Assembly (NCBI GenBank): GCA_037388825.1
Contig: JARRJV010000018.1
Location: 1 to 49,048 of the forward strand
Direction: 5' to 3'
Source: Acidiferrobacteraceae bacterium
GTDB lineage: Bacteria > Pseudomonadota > Gammaproteobacteria > Acidiferrobacterales > JAJDNE01
Length of the DNA stretch: 49,048 nucleotides
Under the pieces are notes generated by a model. The model ran no database searches and had not been told where the DNA came from. It worked only from the letters and a program-made list of their open reading frames with translations. The position numbers and the translations under genes were made by a program. Shown piece after piece: positions 33,582-43,187 of the stretch. The stretch's first letter is position 1; each line of letters begins with the position of its first letter.

Positions 33582-36236
33582 TTATTGATCCAGCCGCACT
33601 TCGATCGCGTGCCGGAGTTCCTGTAGCAGGTTTTCTTCGACGAGCGGTTTTCCGTCCCGGTCCGTGACGAAGAACACATCCTCGGCCCGCTCTCCATAGG
33701 TGGCAACCTTTGCGCCGACCAGCCGAACCTTGCAGTCAAGCAGGGCCAGGGTGATCTGGTGCAACAATCCCGGACGATCCTGGGTGGTGACGTCGATGAT
33801 CGTCTGTTGCCCGTTGGACGAGGGGCTGAACAGGATCCTGGATTCCACCGGGAAGTGTTGAAGTTGTCTGGAAACCCTACGTGCTCCGGTGGTCGAGATG
33901 GTCTCGCCCTGCACCAGATCCGCGTGGAGATTGCGGCGAATCTCCCGGAGTAGCCTGGCCTCGCGTACCGGCTTGCCCTCATGGTCGAGCAGAACGAAAA
34001 CGTCCAGCACAAAGCCGGTTCGCGCCGTATGCATGCGGGCGTCGACCACCGACAGGCCCAGTTCATCCAGCGAGCCCGTAATGGCGCTGAAGAGCCCTTC
34101 CCGATTCTGGGCAAACACCAGCGCCACCGTGCCTCCCAGGTCGGTGTCATAACGCATGGCCACGACCGGCATCTCGGTGATCCGCGCATCGGCAATCACC
34201 TGGGCATGCCAGGCGAGATTTTCGGTGTCGTGGCGGAGGAAATAGTCGTTCTCCATCTGTGACCAGAAACCCTCGACCTGCTTCCTGGAGGTCTTTGTAT
34301 CCTTGAGCAGGCGCAGCACTTCATCCTTGACGTCGCGGATATGGGCATCGATGTCGATCGGAGTGCCGAAACCACGTCGCAACAGGCGCGTGGCAGCAAG
34401 GTACAACTGGGCCAACAGGTTGCCTTTCCAGTCGTTCCACACGCCGGGACTGGTTCCGCGGATATCGGCAACGGTCAGCAGATACAGGTTGTCCAGGTGT
34501 TCCTGGTCGCCGACCTGGCGGGCGAAGGCCTGGACCACCTCGGGGTCATGGATGTCCTGACGTTGGGCCACCGCCGACATGAGCAGGTGGTGGTGGACCA
34601 GCCAGGAGATAAAGCGTGTGTCGTAGTCACTCAGGTCATGTTTGACACAGAAGCGCTGGACCTCTTTCTCGCCGAGCACGGAATGGTCTCCGCCCCGGCC
34701 CTTGGCGATGTCATGGAAAAGAGCGGCGACGTACAGGCGTTCGGGCTTGACCAGTCGCTTCGAGATGGCGCTCGCCAGCGGGAACTCATGCCCACGTTCC
34801 GGGATCATAAAGCGGCGAACATTTCGCAGAACGAAGAGAGTGTGTTCGTCGACCGTGTATACGTGAAACAGATCGTGCTGCATCTGTCCGACTATGCGTC
34901 CGAATACAGGGAGGTAGGCGCCCAGGACACCGTAGGCGTTCATACGTCGCAGGGCGTCGGTGATGCCGGATTTCTGCCGCAGAATTTCCATGAACAGGCT
35001 GCGGCAGACGATGTTGTCCCGGAACTGGTCGTCGATCCGGCCGATATTGCTGCGAAGTTGCCGGATCGTGTCGGCCCGCACGCCTTTTGCGCGCGGGTGC
35101 TGTTCGATCACGAGAAACAGTTCCAGCATGGCGTAGGGGGTGCGCTCGAACACGCGCGGCGAGGTCGTTTCGACGAACCCGCCACGAAGACGGAAACGTC
35201 GATTGACGGGCAACACGGAAACCTTTCCCTTGGTCAATATGGTTTCCTGGAAATGCTGCAACAGGATTTCGTTGAGGAGAGACAGTTCCTTGATCGTGCG
35301 GTAGTAGTCCTTCATGAATTGTTCGACAGCCAGGCTTCCCTTCTTTGGCTTGTAGCCGTCCTGTTCCGCCAGCAGGCGTTGCTGGTCGAACAGCAACCGG
35401 TCTTCGCGTCGTCCGGCGAGATAATGCAGTCCACAGCGGATATGCCATAGATAGTTCCGTCCCTTGATCAGGGAACGGTATTCGGCCTCGGTAAGAAAAC
35501 CATGCTGCACCAGGTCGTGCAGGGAGCGGGTACCGAATTCGCGCTGGGTGACCCAGCTGATCATCTGGATGTCGCGCAGACCCCCGGGGCCTTCCTTGAT
35601 GTTGGGTTCCAGGTTGTAGGCGGTATCGTGAAAGCGGTGGTGGCGGGCTATCTGTTCCTGCCACTTGGCCTCAAAGAACTTGCGGCTGCGCCACAACTTT
35701 GCCGGTCCGGTGGCCGCCTGCATCTTCTGGAGGAGTTCCGGGTCTCCGTGCAGCAGGCGGGTTTCCATCAAATTGGTCGCGACGGTGATGTCCTTACGTG
35801 CTTCGCGCACGCAGTCCTTCAGCGAACGGACGCTGTGACCCACTTCCAGACCCATGTCCCACAGAAAGCGAAGAAAGGTCTCGAGAAAGGCTTCGGGTTT
35901 GCCGCGCAGGGGTTTGGCGGACAACAGCATAATGTCGATGTCCGATGCGGGATGTAGTTCGCCCCGGCCATATCCGCCCACAGCCACCAGCGAAACGGAA
36001 TCGCTGTCTCCCAGCAGGGGCAGGTGCTGTTCCCAGGCGCGTACCAGTAACTGGTCAACCAGCCAGGCTGTGGTTTCGACGACGCGGTCGGCCCGCTCTC
36101 CCGCGAGGTAGGCCTGCTTCAGGATCTCACGGCCGCGTTGGAGCGCGCTGCGAAATGCGCTCAGCGGTGTGTCCGCTTTTGCCAGCAGTTCGGAAAAATT
36201 CCGGGAGTCGAAGAGCTCGGATTTCTTGAGGGCCAT
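33582..36236 (-). CDS. glnD: bifunctional uridylyltransferase/uridylyl-removing enzyme GlnD
   Basis: 884 aa nitrogen sensor that uridylylates and de-uridylylates PII. The nucleotidyltransferase motif VGGYGRGELHPASDIDIML lies near 105-125, the HD domain for UMP removal around VAALFHDIAKGRGGDHS, and two C-terminal ACT domains (about 695-780 and 805-884; ALVFAQNREGLFSAITGSL and VTTQDRPGLLHQITLALL) bind glutamine. The length is normal. The start at 36236 is chosen by homology; the frame extends upstream to 36335 and no good ribosome site is seen. It lies downstream of map on the same strand. Confidence 0.95.
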   Translation of the reverse strand: MALKKSELFDSRNFSELLAKADTPLSAFRSALQRGREILKQAYLAGERADRVVETTAWLVDQLLVRAWEQHLPLLGDSDSVSLVAVGGYGRGELHPASDIDIMLLSAKPLRGKPEAFLETFLRFLWDMGLEVGHSVRSLKDCVREARKDITVATNLMETRLLHGDPELLQKMQAATGPAKLWRSRKFFEAKWQEQIARHHRFHDTAYNLEPNIKEGPGGLRDIQMISWVTQREFGTRSLHDLVQHGFLTEAEYRSLIKGRNYLWHIRCGLHYLAGRREDRLLFDQQRLLAEQDGYKPKKGSLAVEQFMKDYYRTIKELSLLNEILLQHFQETILTKGKVSVLPVNRRFRLRGGFVETTSPRVFERTPYAMLELFLVIEQHPRAKGVRADTIRQLRSNIGRIDDQFRDNIVCRSLFMEILRQKSGITDALRRMNAYGVLGAYLPVFGRIVGQMQHDLFHVYTVDEHTLFVLRNVRRFMIPERGHEFPLASAISKRLVKPERLYVAALFHDIAKGRGGDHSVLGEKEVQRFCVKHDLSDYDTRFISWLVHHHLLMSAVAQRQDIHDPEVVQAFARQVGDQEHLDNLYLLTVADIRGTSPGVWNDWKGNLLAQLYLAATRLLRRGFGTPIDIDAHIRDVKDEVLRLLKDTKTSRKQVEGFWSQMENDYFLRHDTENLAWHAQVIADARITEMPVVAMRYDTDLGGTVALVFAQNREGLFSAITGSLDELGLSVVDARMHTARTGFVLDVFVLLDHEGKPVREARLLREIRRNLHADLVQGETISTTGARRVSRQLQHFPVESRILFSPSSNGQQTIIDVTTQDRPGLLHQITLALLDCKVRLVGAKVATYGERAEDVFFVTDRDGKPLVEENLLQELRHAIEVRLDQ

Positions 36237-36297
36237 TTTGGGTACGATTTCCTGTACCCGATACGCTAGCCGATCCCGGTCCCGGGCGCCAGAAGGG

Positions 36298-37068
36298 TCA
36301 GGGCTGATCCCCCTCACAGACCGTGAGGACCTCATGGCCGTCGTCTGTGACCAGGATGGTATGTTCCCATTGTGCGGATAGGGAATGGTCCGCCGTGACC
36401 ACGGTCCAGTCGTCCCGCAGGAGTTTCACCTCCTTGCGACCGACATTGATCATGGGCTCGATCGTGAAGGTCATTCCCGGGACCAGTTCGACCCCGGTAC
36501 CGGGGCGACCGTAGTGCAGCACCTGGGGCTCCTCGTGGAACTCCCGGCCGACGCCGTGGCCGCAATATTCCCGTACGACCGAGAAATTGTTGGATTCCGC
36601 ATGCTGCTGAATGACGTGACCGATGTCTCCCAGCCGTGTACCGGGTTTGACCTGCTCGATCCCGAGCAGCATGCACTCACGCGAAACCTCGGCTACCCGG
36701 CGCGCCAGGACGGAGGGCTCGCCGGCGAAGAACATCTTGCTGGTGTCGCCGTGGAAACCATCCTTGATGACGGTGACATCAATATTAATGATATCGCCCT
36801 TCTTGAGCTTCTTGCCCGGGGAGGGGATTCCGTGACAGACCTGGTGGTTGACCGAGGTGCAGATCGATTTCGGGAAGCCCTTGTAGTTGAGTGGGGCGGG
36901 GATGGCCTTCTGGACGTCCACGATGTAGTCGTGGCAGATCTGGTCCAGCTCGTCGGTGGTGATCCCCGCCTGGACACGGGGCGCGATCATCTTCAGCACG
37001 TCCGCGGCCAGTCGGCCCGCGATCCGCATTTTTTCGATCTCGTCCGGCGTCTTGATGCTGATTCCCAT
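36298..37068 (-). CDS. map: methionine aminopeptidase type I
   Basis: 256 aa metalloenzyme removing N-terminal Met. Metal ligands sit in NIDVTVIKDGFHGDTSKMF (two Asp), YCGHGVGREFHEEP (His), GMTFTIEPMINVG (Glu) and AQWEHTILVT (Glu). It starts at 37068, divergent from rpsB as is usual in gammaproteobacteria, and glnD follows on the same strand after 61 bases, suggesting a map-glnD transcript. Confidence 0.95.
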   Translation of the reverse strand: MGISIKTPDEIEKMRIAGRLAADVLKMIAPRVQAGITTDELDQICHDYIVDVQKAIPAPLNYKGFPKSICTSVNHQVCHGIPSPGKKLKKGDIINIDVTVIKDGFHGDTSKMFFAGEPSVLARRVAEVSRECMLLGIEQVKPGTRLGDIGHVIQQHAESNNFSVVREYCGHGVGREFHEEPQVLHYGRPGTGVELVPGMTFTIEPMINVGRKEVKLLRDDWTVVTADHSLSAQWEHTILVTDDGHEVLTVCEGDQP

Positions 37069-37177
37069 GAAGCTGCAACCTGATCGGGTTTTGGGTCGGG
37101 ATTTATAGCACGATTCAGCCGCAGGGACCGAGTGTCTCCCTGCGTTCCGTGTGGCTATCGTCCTGAGGGCGTCAAAG

Positions 37178-37206
37178 TTGTTCCCAGAGCGGGGATATGT
37201 TATACA
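37178..37206 (+). promoter_or_regulatory. sigma-70 promoter for rpsB-tsf
   Basis: TTGTTC (37178-37183) and TATACA (37201-37206) are 17 bases apart, followed by a very GC-rich discriminator (AGCGCCCGC), as is usual for stringently controlled ribosomal promoters. About 120 bases of leader precede the rpsB ATG. The rest of the 263-base map-rpsB gap contains T-runs and GC-rich potential hairpins that could hold an S2 leader element; I could not fold it confidently. Confidence 0.6.
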
Positions 37207-37330
37207 AGCGCCCGCTTTTTAAGTATTTTTTTCACTATCACGCACATGGACCGCCACGTGCGCCCGGGTGCCCTGAAAGGGGTCGGCGCGCGGGGTCCAT
37301 GGAAGCCTAAAACCCGAAACGGAGACGAAT

Positions 37331-38173
37331 ATGAGCAAGATCAGCATGCGAGATATGCTCGCTGCCGGTGTCCATTTTGGCCACCAAACCCGCTTCTGGC
37401 ACCCCAAGATGCGCCCCTTTATTTTCGGCGAGCGCAACAAGATCCACATCATCAATCTTGAGAAGACGGTCCCGCTGCTGGACGATGCCATGAACTTCCT
37501 GGGCAAGCTGGCGGCCAAGGGCGGCACGGTGCTGTTTGTTGGCACCAAGCGCCAGGCCCAGGAGATCGTACGCGAAGAGGCGAACCGCTGCGGCTCCCCC
37601 TACGTGGATCGCCGCTGGCTGGGTGGAATGCTGACCAACTACCAGACGGTCAAGAAATCCATCTCCCGCCTAAAGGAACTGGAAGCGACCCTGGATGAAG
37701 GCGCCGGCGCCAAGCTCAGCAAGAAAGAGTTGCTGATGCTGAGCCGCGAACGGGAAAAACTCGACCGCACCCTGTCCGGTATCAAGAACATGCCCGGGCT
37801 TCCCGATGCGCTGTTCGTGATCGACGTAGGTCACGAATACATCGCCGTGAAGGAAGCCGGCAAGCTCGGGATTCCGGTCGTGGCGGTGGTTGATACCAAC
37901 TGCAAGCCCGATGGTGTCGACTACGTTATCCCCGGCAACGACGATGCCATCCGCGCCATTCGCCTGTACACCAAGCTGGTATCCGATGCCGTGCTGGAAG
38001 GCCGCAAGCTGGCCAAGCCGGCCATGCCCGCGGGCGAGGATGAGTACGTCGAGGTCGAGGAAGAGCAACCCAAGGTCAAGGTGAAGGCCAAGCGCCGTGC
38101 CAGCAAGTCCGAGGAAGCAGAGGCCGCACCTGAGGCCGGTCCGGAAGGCGAGCAGGCAGAACCGACCGAGTAA
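37331..38173 (+). CDS. rpsB: 30S ribosomal protein S2
   Basis: 280 aa. Core S2 sequence is intact: [49 protein letters not shown] and [20 protein letters not shown], then [19 protein letters not shown]. The C-terminus beyond about 228 is an extended charged tail ([16 protein letters not shown] and Glu/Ala-rich end), longer than in E. coli. GAAACGGAGACG precedes the ATG. First gene of the rpsB-tsf-pyrH-frr cluster. Confidence 0.97.
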   Translation: MSKISMRDMLAAGVHFGHQTRFWHPKMRPFIFGERNKIHIINLEKTVPLLDDAMNFLGKLAAKGGTVLFVGTKRQAQEIVREEANRCGSPYVDRRWLGGMLTNYQTVKKSISRLKELEATLDEGAGAKLSKKELLMLSREREKLDRTLSGIKNMPGLPDALFVIDVGHEYIAVKEAGKLGIPVVAVVDTNCKPDGVDYVIPGNDDAIRAIRLYTKLVSDAVLEGRKLAKPAMPAGEDEYVEVEEEQPKVKVKAKRRASKSEEAEAAPEAGPEGEQAEPTE

Positions 38174-38265
38174 GGGAGCGCCCTTTCTTCATCAGGATCC
38201 CTCCGCGACGTGACCGCGCGGTGGACGGGTCCGTTCAAGCAGCGCAGAGAATTCAGAGGTAGAAC

Positions 38266-39141
38266 ATGGCGATCAGTGCATCACAGGTTAAGGAACTGCG
38301 CGAGTCCACAGGACTCGGCATGATGGAGTGCAAGAAGGCGCTGGAAGAGACCGGTGGGGACATGGACGCGGCGGTGGAACTCCTGCGCAAGAAGGCCGGC
38401 GCCAAGGTGGAGAAAAAGGCAGGCCGTACGACCGCCGAGGGAGTAGTCAGCATTGCCGACGCTGGCCAGGTCCACGCACTTGTGGAAGTGAACAGCGAAA
38501 CCGACTTCGTCGCAAAGGGCGATGCGTTCCAGGCGTTTGCCGCGGATGTCGCCGCCTGCGTGGCTGCCAACCGTCCATCCGACAATGACGCGCTCATGGA
38601 CCTTCCGTTCAAGGAGGGCGCGGGCACGGTCGCGGCGGCGCGCGAGGAGATTGTGCAGAAGCTCGGCGAAAACATCAGTATTCGCCGGTTCGTGCTGTTC
38701 GAAGGCGCGAACGTCGGCACCTATGTGCACACGAACCAGAAGATCGGCGTGATGGTAGACGTCGAAGGCGGTGACGGGGAACTGGCGCGGGACATCGCCA
38801 TGCACATCGCCGCGAGTCGCCCGTCCTACGTTGCACCGGAAGACGTACCGGAAGAGGTGATCGCCAAGGAGCGCGAGATCTTCACCGCCCAGGCGCAGGA
38901 GAGTGGAAAGCCCGCCGAGATCATCGAGAAGATGGTCGAAGGCCGCGTGCGTAAGCAACTTGCCGAAATGTGTCTGCTCGGCCAGCCTTTCGTGAAGGAC
39001 TCGGACATGACCATCGAGAAGCTGCTCAAGTCCAGGGGTGCCACGGTGTCGGGGTTCGTGCGCTTTGAAGTGGGCGAAGGTATTGAAAAGCGGCAGGAAG
39101 ACTTTGCCGCCGAGGTTATGGCCCAAGTCAAAGGCAGCTGA
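38266..39141 (+). CDS. tsf: translation elongation factor Ts
   Basis: 291 aa guanine nucleotide exchange factor for EF-Tu. The UBA-like N-terminus [20 protein letters not shown] and the core motif [13 protein letters not shown] are clear; the C-terminal helix region [20 protein letters not shown] is complete. CAGAGGTAG precedes the ATG. It lies 92 bases after rpsB and two bases before pyrH. Confidence 0.97.
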   Translation: MAISASQVKELRESTGLGMMECKKALEETGGDMDAAVELLRKKAGAKVEKKAGRTTAEGVVSIADAGQVHALVEVNSETDFVAKGDAFQAFAADVAACVAANRPSDNDALMDLPFKEGAGTVAAAREEIVQKLGENISIRRFVLFEGANVGTYVHTNQKIGVMVDVEGGDGELARDIAMHIAASRPSYVAPEDVPEEVIAKEREIFTAQAQESGKPAEIIEKMVEGRVRKQLAEMCLLGQPFVKDSDMTIEKLLKSRGATVSGFVRFEVGEGIEKRQEDFAAEVMAQVKGS

Positions 39142-39143
39142 TC

Positions 39144-39731
39144 ATGGCCGCCGCGCCCTCCGCTTCACCCGCCTACCGACGCATTCTGCTGAAGCTGAGC
39201 GGCGAGGCACTGATGGGCGAGGACGCCTACGGCATCAATCGTGAGATCGTCGATCGCATCTGTGCCGAAATCCGCGACGTGGTCTCCGCCGGCTCCCAGG
39301 TGGCAATCGTGGTCGGTGCCGGCAATATCTTTCGTGGCATGAACGCCGATGGCCTGGACCGGGCGACCGCCGACTACATGGGGATGCTGGGCACGGTCAT
39401 GAATGCCCTGGCGCTGCAGTCGGCCCTGGAGGGTCTCGGCGTCCCGGCCCGCGCCCAGTCCGCCATCCCGATGGCTCCCGTCATCGACTCCTACGACCGG
39501 CACCGCGCCATTGCTCACCTTGAGCAGGGGCGAGTCGTCGTCTTCGGCGGGGGTACCGGAAATCCATTCTTCACGACCGATACGGCGGCCAGCCTTCGCG
39601 GGCTCGAAATCAATGCCGACATCGTGGTCAAGGCGACGAAAGTGGACGGTGTCTACGACCGGGACCCGGTCCGGCATCCCGACGCAGTACGGTATGATGT
39701 ACTCAGCTACGACGAGGTAGAAGAACAATGA
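39144..39731 (+). CDS. pyrH: UMP kinase, C-terminally truncated
   Basis: 195 aa instead of about 235-245. UMP kinase phosphorylates UMP to UDP. The sequence is normal from [20 protein letters not shown] through [20 protein letters not shown] and [15 protein letters not shown] to YDVLSYDEV, then stops after three more residues (EEQ) at the frr start. The expected last 40 or so residues (LKVMDxTA, PIRVFN, PGALRR) are not encoded here or in another frame. A loss of roughly 120 bases near 39717-39727 is the simple explanation. As pyrH is usually essential, assembly error is likely. Confidence 0.9.
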   Translation: MAAAPSASPAYRRILLKLSGEALMGEDAYGINREIVDRICAEIRDVVSAGSQVAIVVGAGNIFRGMNADGLDRATADYMGMLGTVMNALALQSALEGLGVPARAQSAIPMAPVIDSYDRHRAIAHLEQGRVVVFGGGTGNPFFTTDTAASLRGLEINADIVVKATKVDGVYDRDPVRHPDAVRYDVLSYDEVEEQ

Positions 39732-40294
39732 CTGCAGATGCGAATGAGGTTCTCGGTGATGCGGAAGCGCGGATGAAGAAATCCGTGGAATCGCACAAGG
39801 GGGAGTTGAGCAAGATCCGCACCGGGCGGGCGAGTGTGGCGCTCCTGGACCATATCAAGGTCGATTTCTACGGTAGCCCCGCTCCGCTTAGCCAGGTGGG
39901 CAGCATTTCGGTCGCCGATGCACGGACCCTTGCGATCAAGTTGTGGGACAAGTCTATGGTCGGCCCGGTGGAGAAGGCGATCCTGGAATCGGATCTGGGC
40001 CTGAACCCCGCTGTCGCTGGCGAAGTGATCCGGATTCCGGTTCCTCCGCTGACCGAGGAGCGCCGCAAGGAGCTTGCCAAACTGGTCCGCGGTGAAGGTG
40101 AGAACGGAAAGATCGCCATTCGCAACATCCGGCGCGATGCCAACCAGCATCTCAAGGATCTCGTGAAAGACAAGGAGATCTCGGAAGATGAAGAGAAGCG
40201 GAAAGAAGCCGCGATCCAGAAACTGACCGACAAGTACATTGCGGAGATCGATCGTCTGGTCGAGGAAAAGGAAAAGGACATCATGGAACTGTAG
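39728..40294 (+). CDS. frr: ribosome recycling factor
   Basis: 188 aa. It releases ribosomes from mRNA after termination, with EF-G. Conserved segments are [54 protein letters not shown] and [13 protein letters not shown], then [13 protein letters not shown]. The ATG overlaps the shortened pyrH stop (ATGA), but this overlap may be an artefact of the pyrH lesion; GAGG lies 12 bases upstream. Confidence 0.96.
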   Translation: MTADANEVLGDAEARMKKSVESHKGELSKIRTGRASVALLDHIKVDFYGSPAPLSQVGSISVADARTLAIKLWDKSMVGPVEKAILESDLGLNPAVAGEVIRIPVPPLTEERRKELAKLVRGEGENGKIAIRNIRRDANQHLKDLVKDKEISEDEEKRKEAAIQKLTDKYIAEIDRLVEEKEKDIMEL

Positions 40295-40344
40295 TCCCGT
40301 CATTGTGCATCTCAGGGTATTCAGCAAACACCACGCCAAAACAC

Positions 40345-41111
40345 ATGAACGAACATGATCCCGCTTTGGAACCCGAGCACCGCAACCCGGCGGACAAGCT
40401 GCCGGTGCACGTAGCTGTACTCATGGATGGACATGGACGATGGGCCCGGCGCCGGGCCCTTCCCCGGGTGGCGGGTCATCGCAAGGGCGCCGAGAGTGTG
40501 CGCCGCCTCATCACCGCCTGCGTAAGGAAGAACATTCCTTATCTCACCCTATTTGCTTTCAGCAGTGAAAACTGGGCGCGCCCGGAAACGGAAGTGAAGC
40601 GCCTGATGGAGCTTTTTCTGGATGCCCTGTACAAGGAAATGGATGAGCTCCACAAGAACGGAGTTCAGTTTCGTGTGATCGGTGAGCGCAGCGCGCTGGA
40701 CGGGGAAATCAACGCAGGAATTGACCGCGCGGAGGAAATGACGCGGGACAACCAGCGCCTGCATCTTTCCGTTGCCATCAACTACGGCGGGCGTGCGGAC
40801 ATTGCACAGGCGTGTCGCCGTATTGCCACGGCTGTTTCGGAGGGCAGGCAGGCGCCCGGCGATGTTGACGAAGAATCAGTCGCGGTGAATCTCGCAACCG
40901 CCGGTCTCCCCGATCCGGATTTGTTCATCCGCAGCGGCGGCGAGCAGCGCATCAGCAATTTTCTCCTTTGGCAACTCGCGTATACCGAGCTCTATTTCTG
41001 CGATGTGTTGTGGCCGGACTTTGGCGAGAGTGACCTTGAACGGGCCCTGGACTTCTACGCCGGGCGCCACCGGCGGTTTGACGTACCGGCGAGCAGGTGG
41101 AGGCAGGTTAG
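40345..41111 (+). CDS. uppS: undecaprenyl diphosphate synthase, one-base frameshift near C-terminus
   Basis: About 255 aa after correcting one base. It makes C55 isoprenoid diphosphate for peptidoglycan carriers. Motifs: VAVLMDGHGRWARR (Asn of the usual MDGNGRWA is His here), FAFSSENWARP, SVAINYGGRADIAQ and LFIRSGGEQRISNFLLWQ, then ELYFCDVLWPDF. After RRF at about 41079 the reading frame shifts: restoring one G at 41080/41081 gives RRFGRTGEQVEAG and a stop at 41109-41111, the usual UppS ending, five bases before the cdsA ATG. As written, the frame runs into cdsA. Start chosen at ATG 40345; a GTG at 40303 is in frame. Confidence 0.88.
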
Positions 41112-41115
41112 TCCC

Positions 41116-41958
41116 ATGTTCTGGAAACGGGCTCTTACCGCAGTTCTCCTGGCACCGCCCGTTTTGCTGGCGCTCTGGTTTCTGCCGCCGTACGCCATTG
41201 TGGCCCTGGTTGGCGTAGCGACCGTGCTTGCGGCCATCGAACTTGCCCGCCTGATCCCGTTTTCAGGGCCGGTTCCACATTGGATCTATGTCGGGCTGGT
41301 ACTTGCATTGGGTCTTGGTGGTAGTCTGGCGGTGGTCTACGGTTCGCCTTCCTTTGCCCGGATTGTTCTGGCCATTGCGTTCGCGTGGTGGGTCTACATG
41401 GCCGGCCACCTCCTGTGGCGTCGAGACCCCCTGGGTGGGTTGTATTCCAGTACAGGTGGAAAGGCGGTTGCCGGATTGTTGGTACTGGTGCCGGCATGGA
41501 TTGCGATTGTCCAACTGCACGATCTCGATCATCCCGGTCATCCGCGTCACCTCGTCTACCTTCTGTTTCTGGTGTGGATCGCAGACTCCGCCGCCTATCT
41601 CGCGGGCAAGCAATTCGGTCGCCACAAGCTGGCTCCCGTTGTCAGCCCGGGAAAAACGGTGGAAGGGGCCATCGGCGCACTGGGGATCGGAGCCCTGTTT
41701 GCGGCAGCAATCGGGGCGGGATTTTGGCACTACCGCGGAACGACGCTGCTGGTGTGGACTGCCCTGGGAGTTGTGACGGTTGCTTTTTCCATCGCGGGCG
41801 ACCTGACGGAAAGCGTGTTCAAGAGAATTGCCGGCCAGAAGGATAGTGGAACCCTTTTGCCGGGGCACGGCGGGATGTTCGATCGCATCGATGCCCTGAC
41901 CGCGGCCGCACCGATATTTGGTTTGGGGTGCGTTCTCATGGAAAAGGTTGTGCAATGA
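41116..41958 (+). CDS. cdsA: phosphatidate cytidylyltransferase
   Basis: 280 aa inner-membrane enzyme making CDP-diacylglycerol from CTP and phosphatidate. It starts [20 protein letters not shown] and has about seven to eight helices; the C-terminal signature appears as [20 protein letters not shown], then [32 protein letters not shown] lies before the ATG, within the end of uppS. The apparent in-frame fusion to uppS is produced by the one-base loss described there. dxr overlaps by ATGA. Confidence 0.92.
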   Translation: MFWKRALTAVLLAPPVLLALWFLPPYAIVALVGVATVLAAIELARLIPFSGPVPHWIYVGLVLALGLGGSLAVVYGSPSFARIVLAIAFAWWVYMAGHLLWRRDPLGGLYSSTGGKAVAGLLVLVPAWIAIVQLHDLDHPGHPRHLVYLLFLVWIADSAAYLAGKQFGRHKLAPVVSPGKTVEGAIGALGIGALFAAAIGAGFWHYRGTTLLVWTALGVVTVAFSIAGDLTESVFKRIAGQKDSGTLLPGHGGMFDRIDALTAAAPIFGLGCVLMEKVVQ

Positions 41959-43187
41959 GTGAGCAGTCCAGGCGGACCGATCAATCCCGCGCCGTGACCG
42001 TGCTGGGATCAACCGGAAGTATTGGGGTCAGTACCCTGGATGTACTGGCGCGACATCCCGATCGTTTTCATATCGCAGCCCTGAGCGGGTTCACGCAGGT
42101 GGAACGGCTGTTCGAGCAATGTCGTCGCTACCGGCCTTCCCTGGCGGTGATGGCTGATGCCTCGGCCGCGCGCAGACTGCGGACCCTACTCAGTCAGGCG
42201 GGCCTGGACATCGAGGTTGCCGAGGGAGAGGGGGGCCTGGAACGCGCGGCGACCGCGCCCTCGGATATCGTGATGGCGGCGATCGTCGGTGCGGCCGGTC
42301 TGGCTCCGACCCTTGCCGCCGTGCGTGCCGGCAAGCGGGTGCTGATCGCGAACAAGGAGCCGCTGGTGATGTGCGGCCATTTGTTCATCGAGGAAGCAGC
42401 CCGTTCGGGAGCCGAGTTGTTGCCCATAGACAGTGAGCACAATGCAGTGTTCCAGTGTCTTCCGCCAGATCACCGGACGGGACAGCGGGACCCCGGCGTT
42501 CGCCGTATTCTGCTGACCTGTTCCGGAGGTCCCTTCCGCAATACGCCGCAGTCGGAGTTGGCGGCGGTAACCCCGGAGCAGGCCTGTGCTCACCCGAACT
42601 GGAGCATGGGGCGAAAGATTTCGGTCGATTCAGCGACGCTCATGAACAAGGGCCTGGAGCTGATCGAGGCCTGTTGGCTGTTTGGCGTAGCACCGGATGA
42701 TGTGGAGATCGTTATTCATCCGCAAAGTGTCATTCATTCCATGGTCGAATACGACGATGGTTCGGTATTGGCGCAGATGGGGAACCCGGATATGCGTACG
42801 CCGATCGCACACGCACTTGGGTGGCCGGAACGGATTTCGTCCGGTGTTTCGCCGCTGGATCTTGTTGAGGTGGCACGGCTCGAATTTGAACGCCCGGACT
42901 TCTCGCGCTTCCCAGCCCTGGGTCTGGCGGCGCAGGCCGCCCGGTCGGGCGGGACTTCGCCAGCGATCCTCAATGCAGCCAATGAAATTGCGGTTGGAGC
43001 ATTCCTCGACCGACGGATCGGATTTCTGGATATTTCGCGCGTGATTCAAGCGGTGATGGAGGCAGTGCCCTCCAATGGGGCGGATGATCTCGCTATGATA
43101 CTGGACGCCGATCGGCGCGGACGGGATGCGGCATTCACGACGATCGAAACCATGCGGCCCGACAGTGCTGCCAGGGGTATGCATTGA
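41955..43187 (+). CDS. dxr: 1-deoxy-D-xylulose 5-phosphate reductoisomerase
   Basis: 410 aa NADPH enzyme of the MEP isoprenoid pathway. NADPH-binding [18 protein letters not shown] comes first; [48 protein letters not shown] and [20 protein letters not shown] (metal and substrate sites) follow. The ATG overlaps the cdsA stop (ATGA). The length is normal. The Cys in LLTCSGG and the Pro in NKEPLVM differ from the more usual Ala and Ser. Confidence 0.95.
   Translation: MSEQSRRTDQSRAVTVLGSTGSIGVSTLDVLARHPDRFHIAALSGFTQVERLFEQCRRYRPSLAVMADASAARRLRTLLSQAGLDIEVAEGEGGLERAATAPSDIVMAAIVGAAGLAPTLAAVRAGKRVLIANKEPLVMCGHLFIEEAARSGAELLPIDSEHNAVFQCLPPDHRTGQRDPGVRRILLTCSGGPFRNTPQSELAAVTPEQACAHPNWSMGRKISVDSATLMNKGLELIEACWLFGVAPDDVEIVIHPQSVIHSMVEYDDGSVLAQMGNPDMRTPIAHALGWPERISSGVSPLDLVEVARLEFERPDFSRFPALGLAAQAARSGGTSPAILNAANEIAVGAFLDRRIGFLDISRVIQAVMEAVPSNGADDLAMILDADRRGRDAAFTTIETMRPDSAARGMH

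Noticed and set aside
34341-35450. 369-codon plus-strand frame opposite glnD
   Set aside because: Antisense shadow; glnD is complete and well conserved.
40345-41958. A genuine UppS-CdsA fusion enzyme
   Set aside because: The normal UppS terminus and stop codon remain readable one base out of frame, so a base loss explains it.
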